A stretch of 64,000 nucleotides of DNA, taken from positions 62,001 to 126,000 of the forward strand of contig WGNM01000001.1 in assembly GCA_016124575.1 (NCBI GenBank), read 5' to 3'. The notes under the pieces are model-generated. The model was not told the DNA's origin. It searched no databases and saw nothing but the letters and a program-made list of their open reading frames with translations. The translations under genes and the position numbers were made by a program. The stretch comes from Cryomorphaceae bacterium (GTDB lineage Bacteria; Bacteroidota; Bacteroidia; Flavobacteriales_D; Sanyastnellaceae). Below, in pieces: positions 18,487-27,496 of the stretch (position 1 is its first letter; every line of letters starts with the position of its first letter).

Positions 18487-18816
18487 TTACAGTTGATCGT
18501 TTTCTGGGCGACGGATGTATACGTTCCCTTCCAACAATTCTTGCATTGCGATAGATTGTGGCTTAGGCAAGCGCTCGTAGAATTTTGAAATTTCGATTTG
18601 CTCGCGGTTTTCAAAAACTTCTTCGAGATTGTCTTGTGACGTTGCAAACTCTTCCAACTTTCCAGTCAATTCTTCTTTCATTGACTTTTGAACTTGGTTC
18701 GCGCGCTTGGCAAGTACTACCAATGTTTCAAACAAGTTACCTCCTACTATCTCGTCAAGCTCAAATGTGTTGCGAGTGATGGTAGTGCGTTCTGCTTTTG
18801 AATTTTTAAAACTCAT
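18487..18816 (-). CDS. rpoZ: DNA-directed RNA polymerase omega subunit (Bacteroidota type)
   Basis: A 109-residue protein with the Bacteroidota omega pattern: TFELDEIVGGNLFETLVVLA (residues about 17-36), a short alpha-helical KRANQVQKSMKEEL segment matching the Rpb6/omega core, and a charged tail. Omega assists folding of the beta-prime subunit. The ATG overlaps the TGA of bamD (4 nt), so the pair is translationally coupled as in many relatives. Confidence 0.85.
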   Translation of the reverse strand: MSFKNSKAERTTITRNTFELDEIVGGNLFETLVVLAKRANQVQKSMKEELTGKLEEFATSQDNLEEVFENREQIEISKFYERLPKPQSIAMQELLEGNVYIRRPENDQL

Positions 18817-19676
18817 GATGCTGTTTTCTGTAGTCGTTCAACCTCTTTCCGGCTATTTACAAAGTACCCTTCGGCTTCTTTGAGAAATTTACTATCCGGG
18901 AAATAAGCTACAAAGTTATAATAAGATTCGATGGTATTGTTAAAACGCTCCAATTTCATTTCAACTACGCTGCGATTTGCGTACAAATAGTTCGCGCGGA
19001 CGATTAAAAAGAGCATTTCTTCCTTGTAAGGAGAATTCGGGTATTCTTTGATAGCACTGTTCAAAGCGAGCACTGCGCTTTTGTAATGCTGCGTTTTTTC
19101 GTACAGACGTGCAATTTCAAAACTCTTGCGCTCCAACTTCTGATTCAACTCTGTAATAAGCAGGTTGCAGGTGTCGCGCTTCGCCGAATTCGGATAGCGA
19201 TCCATGAAAAGTTGCATCTCATTGATGGCCAATCGTGTATCTGTTTGATCGAGGCTTTGCTGGGGCGATAGATTGTAGCTGCACATGGCTGCTAAAAACT
19301 GACATTCTTCGGCATAGCCTGAATAGACAAACGTTTTCGTGAAATTGTTGAAATAGTAATTTGCTAGGTAGTAGTCTCCAATACAATAGTGACATTGAGC
19401 GTAGTGATAGTATACGCCTTCAGCCAATTGGGTTCCGCGTACCATACCAATGAGGTCTTCAAAAATTGGCAATGCCTGCATACAACGTCCATCGTTGTAG
19501 TATTCTACCGCTTTCTCATATTTATATGCAGGGTCTTCGCTTTTTAGCACCTTGTTGTACTCGCCACAAGCTGTAAAAATACCAGCAGCTAGAACGAACA
19601 AAAATCCGTACAGCACCGCGCGAGAAACACGGCTGACGGGAGCTAGAGAGAAAAGCACGAAATTTTCAAACTTCAT
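18813..19676 (-). CDS. bamD: outer membrane protein assembly factor BamD, lipoprotein
   Basis: A 287-residue lipoprotein of the BAM complex, which inserts beta-barrel proteins into the outer membrane. The hydrophobic segment ends in a lipobox FTAC (Cys37), followed by GEYNKVLKS and five TPR-like helical pairs (YEKAVEYYNDGRCMQALPIF, VYYHYAQCHY and others). The N-terminal leader is long (36 residues), but no internal Met is present. A perfect TATCTTTG element 8 nt before the ATG implies an almost leaderless transcript and supports this start. It leads the bamD-rpoZ pair. Confidence 0.9.
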   Translation of the reverse strand: MKFENFVLFSLAPVSRVSRAVLYGFLFVLAAGIFTACGEYNKVLKSEDPAYKYEKAVEYYNDGRCMQALPIFEDLIGMVRGTQLAEGVYYHYAQCHYCIGDYYLANYYFNNFTKTFVYSGYAEECQFLAAMCSYNLSPQQSLDQTDTRLAINEMQLFMDRYPNSAKRDTCNLLITELNQKLERKSFEIARLYEKTQHYKSAVLALNSAIKEYPNSPYKEEMLFLIVRANYLYANRSVVEMKLERFNNTIESYYNFVAYFPDSKFLKEAEGYFVNSRKEVERLQKTAS

Positions 19677-19684
19677 AATGGGTG

Positions 19685-19692
19685 CAAAGATA
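19685..19692 (-). promoter_or_regulatory. -7 element before bamD
   Basis: The minus strand reads TATCTTTG, a full TAnnTTTG match, then CACCCATT and the ATG. The predicted transcription start would lie within about 3 nt of the start codon. Confidence 0.5.
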
Positions 19693-19748
19693 CATGTTTG
19701 AACGGTGAAATCTGAATTCCATTGTGTGACGGCTCACTCGCCGGATGG

Positions 19749-20225
19749 TTACAGGTCTGTATGCCTTAATATTTCTATTCCACGCTGAGGTAAGATTTCT
19801 TTCATTACAAATGAGCTTTGGACATTCCCTATGTTCTCAATAGACGCTAGTTTTTTCGAAATGAAGTTCTGGTACGCTCGCATGTCAACGACTCGTATTT
19901 CAAGCAAATAGTCGAACATGCCGGCGATGTGGTGACAAGCAATTACTTCATAACATGCCGTTATCTCTTGCTCAAAATTTTCCAGATACTTCTGGGAATG
20001 CTCTTTGAGCGATACATTGCAAAATGCATGGATGTCGAAACCAACAATCGCAGGATCTAGCTTTGTCTGATACGCCCTAATTGCTCCCGACTCCTCTAAC
20101 TTCTTCAATCGCTCATGAACCGGTGTGCGCGACAGTCCGCACTTCTCCGAAAGTTCCGAAATGGTCAGCTTCGCATCGTCTTGCAAACTGCTTAATATGC
20201 ACCTGTCGAACTTGTCGATCTTCAT
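19749..20225 (-). CDS. Lrp/AsnC family transcriptional regulator
   Basis: This 158-residue protein has an N-terminal winged HTH (FDRCILSSLQDDAKLTISEL, then CGLSRTPVHERLKKLEESG) and a C-terminal RAM/effector domain (HAFCNVSLKEH, HHIAGMFDYLLEIRV). Family members sense amino acids and act as dimers to octamers. It is divergent from the PLP gamma-family gene at 20369, with a very AT-rich 143-bp gap between them. The gamma-family enzyme is therefore a likely target, with a sulfur amino acid as a plausible effector; that is inference. Confidence 0.88.
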   Translation of the reverse strand: MKIDKFDRCILSSLQDDAKLTISELSEKCGLSRTPVHERLKKLEESGAIRAYQTKLDPAIVGFDIHAFCNVSLKEHSQKYLENFEQEITACYEVIACHHIAGMFDYLLEIRVVDMRAYQNFISKKLASIENIGNVQSSFVMKEILPQRGIEILRHTDL

Positions 20226-20355
20226 TTTTTTGGGATAAAGTACCTATTGAAGGTTAAAAATAAGGACTATAAAGGACATACTATCCATCTTCAATAAATA
20301 AAAAGAATTTTATTCTATTCTACCGAACTATATAACACAAATATTCTCAATAATG

Positions 20356-20363
20356 TACATTTG
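20356..20363 (+). promoter_or_regulatory. -7 element abutting the gamma-family PLP gene
   Basis: TACATTTG is a full TAnnTTTG match only 5 nt before the ATG at 20369. Either the mRNA is leaderless or translation begins at a later Met (codon 8). The upstream AT-rich stretch could hold Lrp-type sites. Confidence 0.45.
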
Positions 20364-20368
20364 GCAAC

Positions 20369-21628
20369 ATGAAAAGAGATCCACAAAGCATGCACCCTGA
20401 ATCGCTGATGATGTCGCACGGTTATGAACCGTCGTGGTCTGAAGGCGCTATAAAATGTCCGATTTTCCAGACTTCTACCTTTGTCTTTAAGACAGCCGAA
20501 GAAGGAAAGCGATTTTTTGAGGTGGCATATGGACTGAGGACACAGGAGCCAGATGAAAAGATGGGGTTGATATACAGTCGTTTGAACAACCCTGATTTGG
20601 AGATCTTGGAAAACAGACTTTGTTTGTGGGACAAAGCAGAGGAAGCGGCAGTTTTCGAAAGCGGAATGTCGGCAATCACCACTACCCTGCTCTGCTATCT
20701 GAGTCCTGGTGATATATTGTTGCACAGCAACCCGTTGTATGGTGGCACCGATCACTTCATCAACCATGTCCTTACCCGCTTTGGGATCAAGGTTATTGGC
20801 TTCAGTCCAAATGATGATTGCGACCGCATCCACCAGATCATTCAAGAGGCGGGTGCAGGCGATAAACTGAAAATGATTTTCATTGAAACGCCAGCAAACC
20901 CAACCAATGCGTTGATCGATATTTCTTGTTGTTCAGGCATTGCAAAGCACTACTCTACCGAAGAAAAGCAGGTATTGCTTGCCGTCGACAACACATACAT
21001 GGGACCTATTTGGCAGCACCCACTGCAGCATGGTGCTGACTTGGTGCTTTATTCTGCGACCAAATACATTGGCGGACATAGTGATGTAATAGCAGGTGCT
21101 TGTTTAGGAAGTAAGCACGTGATGGGACCTGTTAAAACATTGCGCACCTTCTTGGGCAGCATGGCAGGTCCGTGGACAGGTTGGTTGTTGATGCGCAGCC
21201 TGGAGACACTCAAAGTGCGCATGGAGCAGCAAGCCTTGAACGCCAAGCACGTTGCCGACTTCCTCAGATCGCATCCAAAAATTGAGAAAGTGCACTATTT
21301 GGGACACCTCACGCCTGAACACGGGAGGCAATATGAGATTTATAAGAAGCAATACACCAGTGCAGGAGCCATGCTTTCGTTCAATGTGATAGGTGGTGAA
21401 GCTGAGGCATTTCGCTTTTTAAACGCTCTGCAATTGGCGCATTTGGCCGTTAGCCTGGGAAGCACTGAATCGCTTGTTGAGCATCCAGCAACAATGACCC
21501 ATGCCGATGTTTCGCTAGAATTGAAAGAGGAAATGGGAATCACTTCAAACCTTGTCCGCCTTTCGGTTGGCGTTGAACACTATGAAGATTTGATTGCCGA
21601 CATTTCGCAGGCCCTCGAGAAGATATAA
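20369..21628 (+). CDS. cystathionine gamma-synthase/lyase-family PLP enzyme
   Basis: A 419-residue Cys/Met-metabolism PLP enzyme. IYSRLNNP carries the Tyr and Arg that bind PLP phosphate of the adjacent subunit (Tyr69, Arg71). LAVDNTYMGP holds the Asp contacting the pyridine nitrogen, and YSATKYIGGHSD holds the Schiff-base Lys232. The segment YGGT (124-127) has Gly where methionine gamma-lyases carry a catalytic Cys (YGCT), so cystathionine gamma-synthase or lyase chemistry is at least as likely as methionine gamma-lyase. The chain is slightly longer than E. coli MetB because of insertions such as RTQEPDEKM. It is divergent from an Lrp-type regulator and ends in a bidirectional terminator. 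Confidence 0.8.
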   Translation: MKRDPQSMHPESLMMSHGYEPSWSEGAIKCPIFQTSTFVFKTAEEGKRFFEVAYGLRTQEPDEKMGLIYSRLNNPDLEILENRLCLWDKAEEAAVFESGMSAITTTLLCYLSPGDILLHSNPLYGGTDHFINHVLTRFGIKVIGFSPNDDCDRIHQIIQEAGAGDKLKMIFIETPANPTNALIDISCCSGIAKHYSTEEKQVLLAVDNTYMGPIWQHPLQHGADLVLYSATKYIGGHSDVIAGACLGSKHVMGPVKTLRTFLGSMAGPWTGWLLMRSLETLKVRMEQQALNAKHVADFLRSHPKIEKVHYLGHLTPEHGRQYEIYKKQYTSAGAMLSFNVIGGEAEAFRFLNALQLAHLAVSLGSTESLVEHPATMTHADVSLELKEEMGITSNLVRLSVGVEHYEDLIADISQALEKI

Positions 21629-21639
21629 GGAAACAGAAA

Positions 21640-21699
21640 AAAGAATTGCGCACACCCAAATCAGAAATAGTCTTTTTGAATAGAGTGTGCGTTTTTTTT
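21640..21699. terminator. bidirectional terminator between convergent genes
   Basis: CGCACAC (21649-21655) pairs with GTGTGCG (21685-21691). An A-rich tract lies on the left and eight T residues follow on the right, so the hairpin can end both the plus-strand PLP gene and the minus-strand receptor gene. The loop is long (29 nt). Confidence 0.6.
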
Positions 21700-24025
21700 A
21701 GAACGTTAGATCAAACCCTAAACTCGGTAGGAAAGGAAGTTGATTTACTCTTTCTCCGGTAACACGGTTGATGTAGAAGACGTTTTCACGGCTGTACAAA
21801 TTCGTAACACCAGCGTTTATTTCCAACTTCACATTTTTGCTAAACTGTTTTGTCTTGCGGAAATTGATATCCATACGGTGATAAAACGGTAGACGTCCCG
21901 AGTTCAAATCAGCATATAAAATTGAAAGTTCACCATTGTTGGTGACGATATAATCAGTGCCGACGCCTTGATTCAAGTTTGGCGATTGGTAGTATCCTTG
22001 AGTTTGGGTGAATGGCAAACCAGAACCCAGGTTCCAACGGGTGCTAAACTCCCAAGAGTGATCTTTACCAAAGGCTTGAGAAGCGACAAAGTTTACGTTG
22101 TGATGACGATCAAACACTGGGTCGTACCAACGAATACCATCCCAGCGGTCGACATTTGCAAGTGAATAAACCAACCACACAGAACGGTGTTTTTCTTCGT
22201 ATTTAAGCAAGAAATCAAGTCCTTGCGCGATACCTGTTTCAACAATAAAGTCTTTCTTCAGATAATCAGGCACTTCAGGATTGTTTCCATCATCAGGGAA
22301 TAGTTTGTTTCTATTGATGTTTGTCAGTTGATTGAAGTCTTTGACATATCCTTCAACATTCAGATTCATCCGATCAGTAATGTCCCACTCAAAACCTGCA
22401 ATGAAGTGACGTGCCGTTTGAAGGGCATGTTTCACATCTCTTGTATTGCCGTTTGGCAAGATCAATTCATCTTGTAAGTTCTGAGGTGCTGTTAAGAATC
22501 CGTAGAATAGGTTGACGACATCTCGGTCGCTATTGGCGCTAATTAAGTTTTGGGAGTATAGTCCACCTGCCATTTTCACGCGGAAAACCGGACTAGCTTT
22601 GTATTTCAAACCAAAGCGAGGTTCAGGAGAAAAGCGCGTTTGATCGCTGTAATATTGGATTCGCAGACTTGGTTCAATGATCCAATTGCCTTTGCTGATT
22701 TTGTAATCGAAATACCCCCCAAACTGCGTCGAGTTGTCTGTTTGTTCAATCTTCACACCAAGTGGATTGAAGGTTTCAAACTCGGTTCTTAGTCCAATTA
22801 CTTGAATACCATATTTCAGATCATTCTCACCTTGTATGTATTTGAAATCCAATCCGAAGTTGAATCCATTTACAGCGCTGAAGCGATCAGGAAGATTGTC
22901 TTCTTTTAGTGTTACTTCGTATTTCGAGCTGGCGAAATTACCGTTAATCAGCACTGCTGATCCGCTTGGGACAACTACAAAGTTACCACCAGCGCCATAG
23001 TTTTTCCAGTTCAGGCGCGACAGTGCTTGGTATTGAACGTCATCGCTAAAGCTAAAACCGAAAAGGTTAAACTTACTACCCCCGTTTCCTCCAAAAGATA
23101 TTTTCCCGTAGAGATCGGTGAAGTTGAAAGGCAGGCCAGCAGAATCGATGTATGTATAAAACAGTTTCGAACTTTGTTCAAGGTAGCTTCTCTTACCGGA
23201 AAGGATGTAGCTAATTCCGCCCTTTCCTTCTGCCGGCTTGCGCAGCGGACCTTCCAGAAGCAATTTCGCGCCAAAAGGTGAGGCTCCTATTTTTCCGTGA
23301 TGTTCTTTTTTATTTCCATCGCGTGTGGTAATGTCCATAACTGAACTTACACGTCCGCCGAACTCAGCACCAAACCCACCGCTATAAACATCCGCGTTAG
23401 CGATAATATCAGAATCAAATACCGAGAATAGTCCGATGCTGTGAAAGGCATTGTAAACGATCATTCCATCCATCAACACCATGTTTTGAACAGGTGAGCC
23501 TCCACGAATATAGAGCTGTCCGCCTTGGTCACCAGTGCTCACAAAACCAGGCAGCACTTGCAAAACCTGCACAAGATCCGCTTGTCCGCCAAATGATGGA
23601 ACGCGTTTGATATCTGTCGGACGTATTGTTTCGACTGAAATGCGCACTTGAGATTCTTGATCTGCTTTATCAGCACTGATTTCTGCGCTTCCAAGCTCGA
23701 TTATTTTGCTGTTCACCTCAAAATTTCGGGTAAATACCTTTCCGTTTTCGACGGTAACTTTCAGGGAAGCATCTTCATACTCAAGACTTGACACTTTGAT
23801 GGTGTATTCGCCGGCAGGTATTTTGGAAAGGGTGTAATAACCACTAACATCGGTAGACACGCCGTAGCTGGTTCCCACGAGCACTACAGAAGCGAAAATT
23901 ACAGGCTCTCCGGTAGACTTATCTTTAACAAACCCCTTTACTGTTCCTTGTCCTGTAGCTGCTATTGCAGCAAGAAAAAAGACAAAAAACCCAACACTTT
24001 TTAAAAATCCTTGCACGGTATACAT
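21698..24025 (-). CDS. TonB-dependent outer membrane receptor with CarboxypepD_reg-like domain
   Basis: A 775-residue receptor from the ATG at 24025. The longer frame starting at 24085 lacks a proper signal peptide and contains a promoter-like element. The signal peptide ends about IAATGQG. A carboxypeptidase-regulatory-like domain (GTVKGFVKDKSTGEPVIFAS) is followed by a plug domain (FGGQADLVQVLQVLPGFVST, LYIRGGSPVQNMVLMDGM) and a 22-strand-type barrel ending in SLGFDLTF. It takes up an unknown substrate using TonB energy. No SusD partner is next to it, which argues against a classical polysaccharide locus. Confidence 0.88.
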   Translation of the reverse strand: MYTVQGFLKSVGFFVFFLAAIAATGQGTVKGFVKDKSTGEPVIFASVVLVGTSYGVSTDVSGYYTLSKIPAGEYTIKVSSLEYEDASLKVTVENGKVFTRNFEVNSKIIELGSAEISADKADQESQVRISVETIRPTDIKRVPSFGGQADLVQVLQVLPGFVSTGDQGGQLYIRGGSPVQNMVLMDGMIVYNAFHSIGLFSVFDSDIIANADVYSGGFGAEFGGRVSSVMDITTRDGNKKEHHGKIGASPFGAKLLLEGPLRKPAEGKGGISYILSGKRSYLEQSSKLFYTYIDSAGLPFNFTDLYGKISFGGNGGSKFNLFGFSFSDDVQYQALSRLNWKNYGAGGNFVVVPSGSAVLINGNFASSKYEVTLKEDNLPDRFSAVNGFNFGLDFKYIQGENDLKYGIQVIGLRTEFETFNPLGVKIEQTDNSTQFGGYFDYKISKGNWIIEPSLRIQYYSDQTRFSPEPRFGLKYKASPVFRVKMAGGLYSQNLISANSDRDVVNLFYGFLTAPQNLQDELILPNGNTRDVKHALQTARHFIAGFEWDITDRMNLNVEGYVKDFNQLTNINRNKLFPDDGNNPEVPDYLKKDFIVETGIAQGLDFLLKYEEKHRSVWLVYSLANVDRWDGIRWYDPVFDRHHNVNFVASQAFGKDHSWEFSTRWNLGSGLPFTQTQGYYQSPNLNQGVGTDYIVTNNGELSILYADLNSGRLPFYHRMDINFRKTKQFSKNVKLEINAGVTNLYSRENVFYINRVTGERVNQLPFLPSLGFDLTF

Positions 24026-24039
24026 ATTTAATAGGATGG

Positions 24040-24047
24040 CGAAAATA
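24040..24047 (-). promoter_or_regulatory. -7-like element before the TonB receptor
   Basis: The minus strand reads TATTTTCG (one mismatch from TAnnTTTG), 14 nt before the ATG at 24025. It sits inside the 20-codon N-terminal extension of the open frame and so argues for the shorter start. Confidence 0.4.
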
Positions 24048-24139
24048 CCAAATAAACAGCGGTCAGCAACAGCGAAGAGATTCAAAATCTTCGTCGTATT
24101 TCATTTCTAACGAACAAATTTGAGCCTTTCGGGGCCAAA

Positions 24140-26590
24140 TCAGCGTTCATATTGCAGCGTCATTTTAGCGATTCGATCGTCTACAGACTCCGACGTAAGC
24201 CCAGCGCGCAGTCGATCGACCATAATTGGGAAAGCCAACGGTGTCGGCTTTTCAGGATGCATAATCACCAATTCTTGCTTCGCTATTCGTTCGAGCACAG
24301 AACGGAAACGATTTATTTCCAACTGGTGATCAATCATTTCATCAAAGGCTTGTCGGAGCAGCAAATTGTCGCTATCGTAATCTTGAAAAACCTCATACAC
24401 CAGCGACGACGACGACTGCAGGTGCCGATCTTTTACTTGTTTACCGGGAAAACCTTGGAATACCAGCCCTGAAATCACTGCAATGTCTCTAAATTTTCTT
24501 CTCGCCATTTCGGCTGAATTTATTGAAGCTTCAACATCTTGCACCAAGTATTCGGGCGAAAGGACATTGTTATCCAAAGCATCTTGCAGCGGAATAGGCT
24601 GATCAGAAAGCAATTCCAACCCATAATCATTGAACGCGAGAGAAAAGCTTATCGGCCGAAGCAGGCTCATGCGATAGGCGATTAAAGACGCAAGTCCTTC
24701 ATGCACCAAGCGCCCTTCGAAAGGAAAGAAAAACACGTGGTAGCCCTCATCGGTTTGGATTTGTTCAATGAGTAACTGATCCGTTGTAGGCAGGGCAGAA
24801 CGCGAACCTTGCAATGCGAGTAAGGGAGCTAGTTTTAGCATTTCAACGTCATCGACCTTGCCATTTGCGAAATCAGAAAGTTTTCTTTTGATGACATCCG
24901 ACATTTTCGACGACAACGGCATGCGACCGCCTCCCCACGAAGGGATTTTTCCTTTTGGCTGCGATGAATCTACAACTTGAACCGTATTGTCTTTGATTTG
25001 AAGCACTTGCAAAGCACGTCCGGCGAACCAAAAAACATCACCTTCGCGCAGGCTCGACCCGAAATATTCTTCTACATGACCGAGCATACCTCCCTTTTTG
25101 TATTTCACCTGCATCAGTTGATCACTCACGATTGTTCCGATACTCATTCGATGTCGACGCGCAATGCGCGCATTGGTGACCTTGAAAAGTCCGTCAACCT
25201 GCCCCACTTTTTGATATTCTGGATATGCAGAAAGGGACTTCCCACCTGTCGTAATGAATCTCAGGCACCACCCCCATTCTTCATCGCTCATTGATTGAAA
25301 AGAGAATGTCGACCGCACCTCATTGAGCGTGGCATCAGCAAAAAATCCGTCGGAGACGGCGAGGGTAGTCAGGTATTGCACGAGGACATCGAACGAACGG
25401 ATGTACGGCACACGCTCTTCCATTTGTCCTTCTACCACTGCCAGCCTCAGGGCAGCCGCCTCAACCAATTCAAGAGCATGTGTTGGCAAAAAAAAGATTT
25501 TACTTTCAGCACCCGGCTGATGTCCGCTTCGCCCCGCCCGCTGCACAAATCTTGCAACACCCTTCGGTCCGCCAATTTGAACAATGGCATCTACCGGAAG
25601 GAAATCGACGCCCAAATCTAGCGACGACGTGCACACTACCGCTTGAAGCTTGCCTTCAGCCAAAGCATCTTCAACCCAGTGGCGCAGATCTTTGCTTATG
25701 GCAGAGTGATGCATACCCATTGCACCTGCCAATTCAGGGTACTTATCTAAAAGAGCATGGTACCATATTTCAGATTGAGCGCGCGTATTTGTAAAAATCA
25801 GTGTGCTTTTATGTCTGAAAATCACCTCTGCCACTTTATCAATAAGGCGCAACCCGATGTGACCTGCCCAAGGGAGCGTCTCCACCTCATCGGGCATTAG
25901 ACTTTCGACACTTAGTTTTTTAATTATTTCAGCACGAATAATTTGAGCATTCTGGGAGCGGTCATAACCCAAAAGCACCTCCAAAGCTTCATCCATGTTT
26001 CCAATCGTAGCTGAAATTCCCCATATCCGCAAGTGCGGAGAAAGGTTTTTCAAGCGCGACAAAGCAAGTTCCATTTGGACACCACGCTTCGACCCCATGA
26101 GTTCATGCCATTCATCTACTACGACGGTTGACAGTCCGTTAAAAACAGAACCATAATCTTTCGATGCGAACATCACATGTAAGCTTTCAGGTGTCGTTAT
26201 CAGAATTTCCGGCATCTTTTTTTTCAACTGTTTTCTTTCTTCAGCCGAAGTATCACCAGTGCGGATAGCCACCTCCCAAGTGGAGTTTACCCCTTCAATT
26301 AGTTTTCTTGCCGCACCTTCAATTTCTTTAGCTAGGGCACGAATGGGAGCGATCCAAATTACACGCAGATTACCAGAAGCGCTGTTGGACAGTCCTTCGG
26401 TGATCAAAGGCACCAACAGTGAATATGTTTTTCCGCTTCCAGTTGGGGCGTTTACGATGCCATCGCCGCCATTGAGAACTGCTTGCCAAGCCTCCCGTTG
26501 AAAATCGAAAGGTGTCCATTTCTTCTCACCGAACCAATTCAATACAGGCAATAAACGTTCGTCAGACGCATCAGAATTGGTCATTTCCAC
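24140..26590 (-). CDS. Lhr-like DEXH-box helicase (ligase-associated DNA damage response type)
   Basis: This 816-residue superfamily 2 helicase has FQREAWQAVLNGGDGIVNAP leading into Walker A APTGSGKT, the DEXH box VVVDEWHELMGSKRGVQ, motif III SATIG and motif VI QRAGRSGHQPG. A winged-helix-like and Lhr C-terminal region follows, with WFAGRALQVLQI and KIPSWGGGRMPLSS. Length and motifs match helicases found with an ATP-dependent DNA ligase and an MBL-fold exonuclease in a bacterial repair set. Neither partner is adjacent: one neighbour is a TonB receptor and the other is a divergent TPR-like gene. The partners may be elsewhere in the genome. Confidence 0.85.
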   Translation of the reverse strand: MEMTNSDASDERLLPVLNWFGEKKWTPFDFQREAWQAVLNGGDGIVNAPTGSGKTYSLLVPLITEGLSNSASGNLRVIWIAPIRALAKEIEGAARKLIEGVNSTWEVAIRTGDTSAEERKQLKKKMPEILITTPESLHVMFASKDYGSVFNGLSTVVVDEWHELMGSKRGVQMELALSRLKNLSPHLRIWGISATIGNMDEALEVLLGYDRSQNAQIIRAEIIKKLSVESLMPDEVETLPWAGHIGLRLIDKVAEVIFRHKSTLIFTNTRAQSEIWYHALLDKYPELAGAMGMHHSAISKDLRHWVEDALAEGKLQAVVCTSSLDLGVDFLPVDAIVQIGGPKGVARFVQRAGRSGHQPGAESKIFFLPTHALELVEAAALRLAVVEGQMEERVPYIRSFDVLVQYLTTLAVSDGFFADATLNEVRSTFSFQSMSDEEWGWCLRFITTGGKSLSAYPEYQKVGQVDGLFKVTNARIARRHRMSIGTIVSDQLMQVKYKKGGMLGHVEEYFGSSLREGDVFWFAGRALQVLQIKDNTVQVVDSSQPKGKIPSWGGGRMPLSSKMSDVIKRKLSDFANGKVDDVEMLKLAPLLALQGSRSALPTTDQLLIEQIQTDEGYHVFFFPFEGRLVHEGLASLIAYRMSLLRPISFSLAFNDYGLELLSDQPIPLQDALDNNVLSPEYLVQDVEASINSAEMARRKFRDIAVISGLVFQGFPGKQVKDRHLQSSSSLVYEVFQDYDSDNLLLRQAFDEMIDHQLEINRFRSVLERIAKQELVIMHPEKPTPLAFPIMVDRLRAGLTSESVDDRIAKMTLQYER

Positions 26591-26644
26591 CGTTTAAAGT
26601 TGAATACATTTTGCATCCTATAGGAATCCTAGTAATTTAGGCAT

Positions 26645-26652
26645 TAAGTTTG
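26645..26652 (+). promoter_or_regulatory. -7 element before the secreted helical-repeat protein
   Basis: TAAGTTTG is a full TAnnTTTG match followed by CG, 28 nt before the ATG at 26681. It gives a leader of about 20 nt. Confidence 0.45.
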
Positions 26653-26680
26653 CGTAACTGACAGCAGAAAAAAAAGCACA

Positions 26681-27406
26681 ATGAAGAATTTGATACCTAT
26701 CACCTTACTACTTGTTTCAGGACTGTTCGCAGGAGCACAAAGCAATTATGATGATTTGCTAGAGCTTTTGGTGGATGAAAAGTACGAACGTTGTTTGTAC
26801 AAAGCAATGAAATACACCGAAGAGGAAAAGACCACAAAAGAAGCTTTACCATATTTATATGTGAGTATGGCTTATTTCAGAATAGACCAATCGGAAGATG
26901 AGACCTTGAAAGTGAAGTACGACAAAGCCTTCAAAGAGTCGTTGAAGTACGCGGTAAAGCACCGTAAGAAAGATAAAGAGAACACTTACTTCGCTGAGTT
27001 TGCAGATTATTTTTCTGAATTGAGAACAGTAACAATGTCGCTAGCAGAAATGGAGATGGGTGAAGAAAAGTACACCCGATCAAAGGGGACGTACAAATAT
27101 TTGTGCGACATAGATGCCAACGACGTAGGTGGTTGGTTGATGAAAGGCTACAGTGAGTACATGTTGAAAGCCAAGAAAGATGCTGAGTTATCATGGACCG
27201 AAGCGAAAAAATTAATTTCGGAAGGTGCTGTTGCAGGTTTAGCAGAAGAGCAGATGAAACTCTTCAAGAAAGGTATCATCACCATTTCTGAGAAATTAGA
27301 TACCGAAGGATCACGCAGTCAGGCTGTGGAGTGGTTGAATCTTGCACAACCCTTCTTTGGTGAAGACAAAGAGTTCAACGTTACATACCGCAATATTGCG
27401 GGGTAA
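26681..27406 (+). CDS. secreted helical (TPR-like) protein of unknown function
   Basis: A 241-residue protein with a clear signal peptide (MKNLIPITLLLVSGLFAGAQ, cleavage after about residue 20). The mature chain is almost wholly helical and highly charged. It has repeating units such as EALPYLYVSMAYFRID and SKGTYKYLCDIDANDVGGWL that look like degenerate TPRs. It is not recognised as a named family. It is a single gene with its own promoter-like element and a strong terminator. A periplasmic scaffold or assembly role would be typical of such proteins, but this is not shown. Confidence 0.7.
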   Translation: MKNLIPITLLLVSGLFAGAQSNYDDLLELLVDEKYERCLYKAMKYTEEEKTTKEALPYLYVSMAYFRIDQSEDETLKVKYDKAFKESLKYAVKHRKKDKENTYFAEFADYFSELRTVTMSLAEMEMGEEKYTRSKGTYKYLCDIDANDVGGWLMKGYSEYMLKAKKDAELSWTEAKKLISEGAVAGLAEEQMKLFKKGIITISEKLDTEGSRSQAVEWLNLAQPFFGEDKEFNVTYRNIAG

Positions 27407-27432
27407 TGTGTAATTCATATTGGATTGTCAAT

Positions 27433-27456
27433 AAAGGAGCTTCGGCTCCTTTTTTT
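27433..27456 (+). terminator. intrinsic terminator with UUCG tetraloop
   Basis: AAAGGAGC and GCTCCTTT form an 8-bp stem around a TTCG tetraloop, followed by T residues. It closes the gene ending at 27406 and isolates it from the signalling block. Confidence 0.9.
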
Positions 27457-27496
27457 CGCATCATATTTAAGGTAAATTACTTCCAAATTCACTTCC

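Noticed and set aside
21698-24025. SusCD-type polysaccharide utilisation locus
   Set aside because: No SusD homologue, glycoside hydrolase or sulfatase is adjacent to either TonB receptor in the window.
24026-24085. Longer N-terminus for the TonB receptor
   Set aside because: The added 20 residues spoil the signal peptide and contain a promoter-like element; the ATG at 24025 is better.
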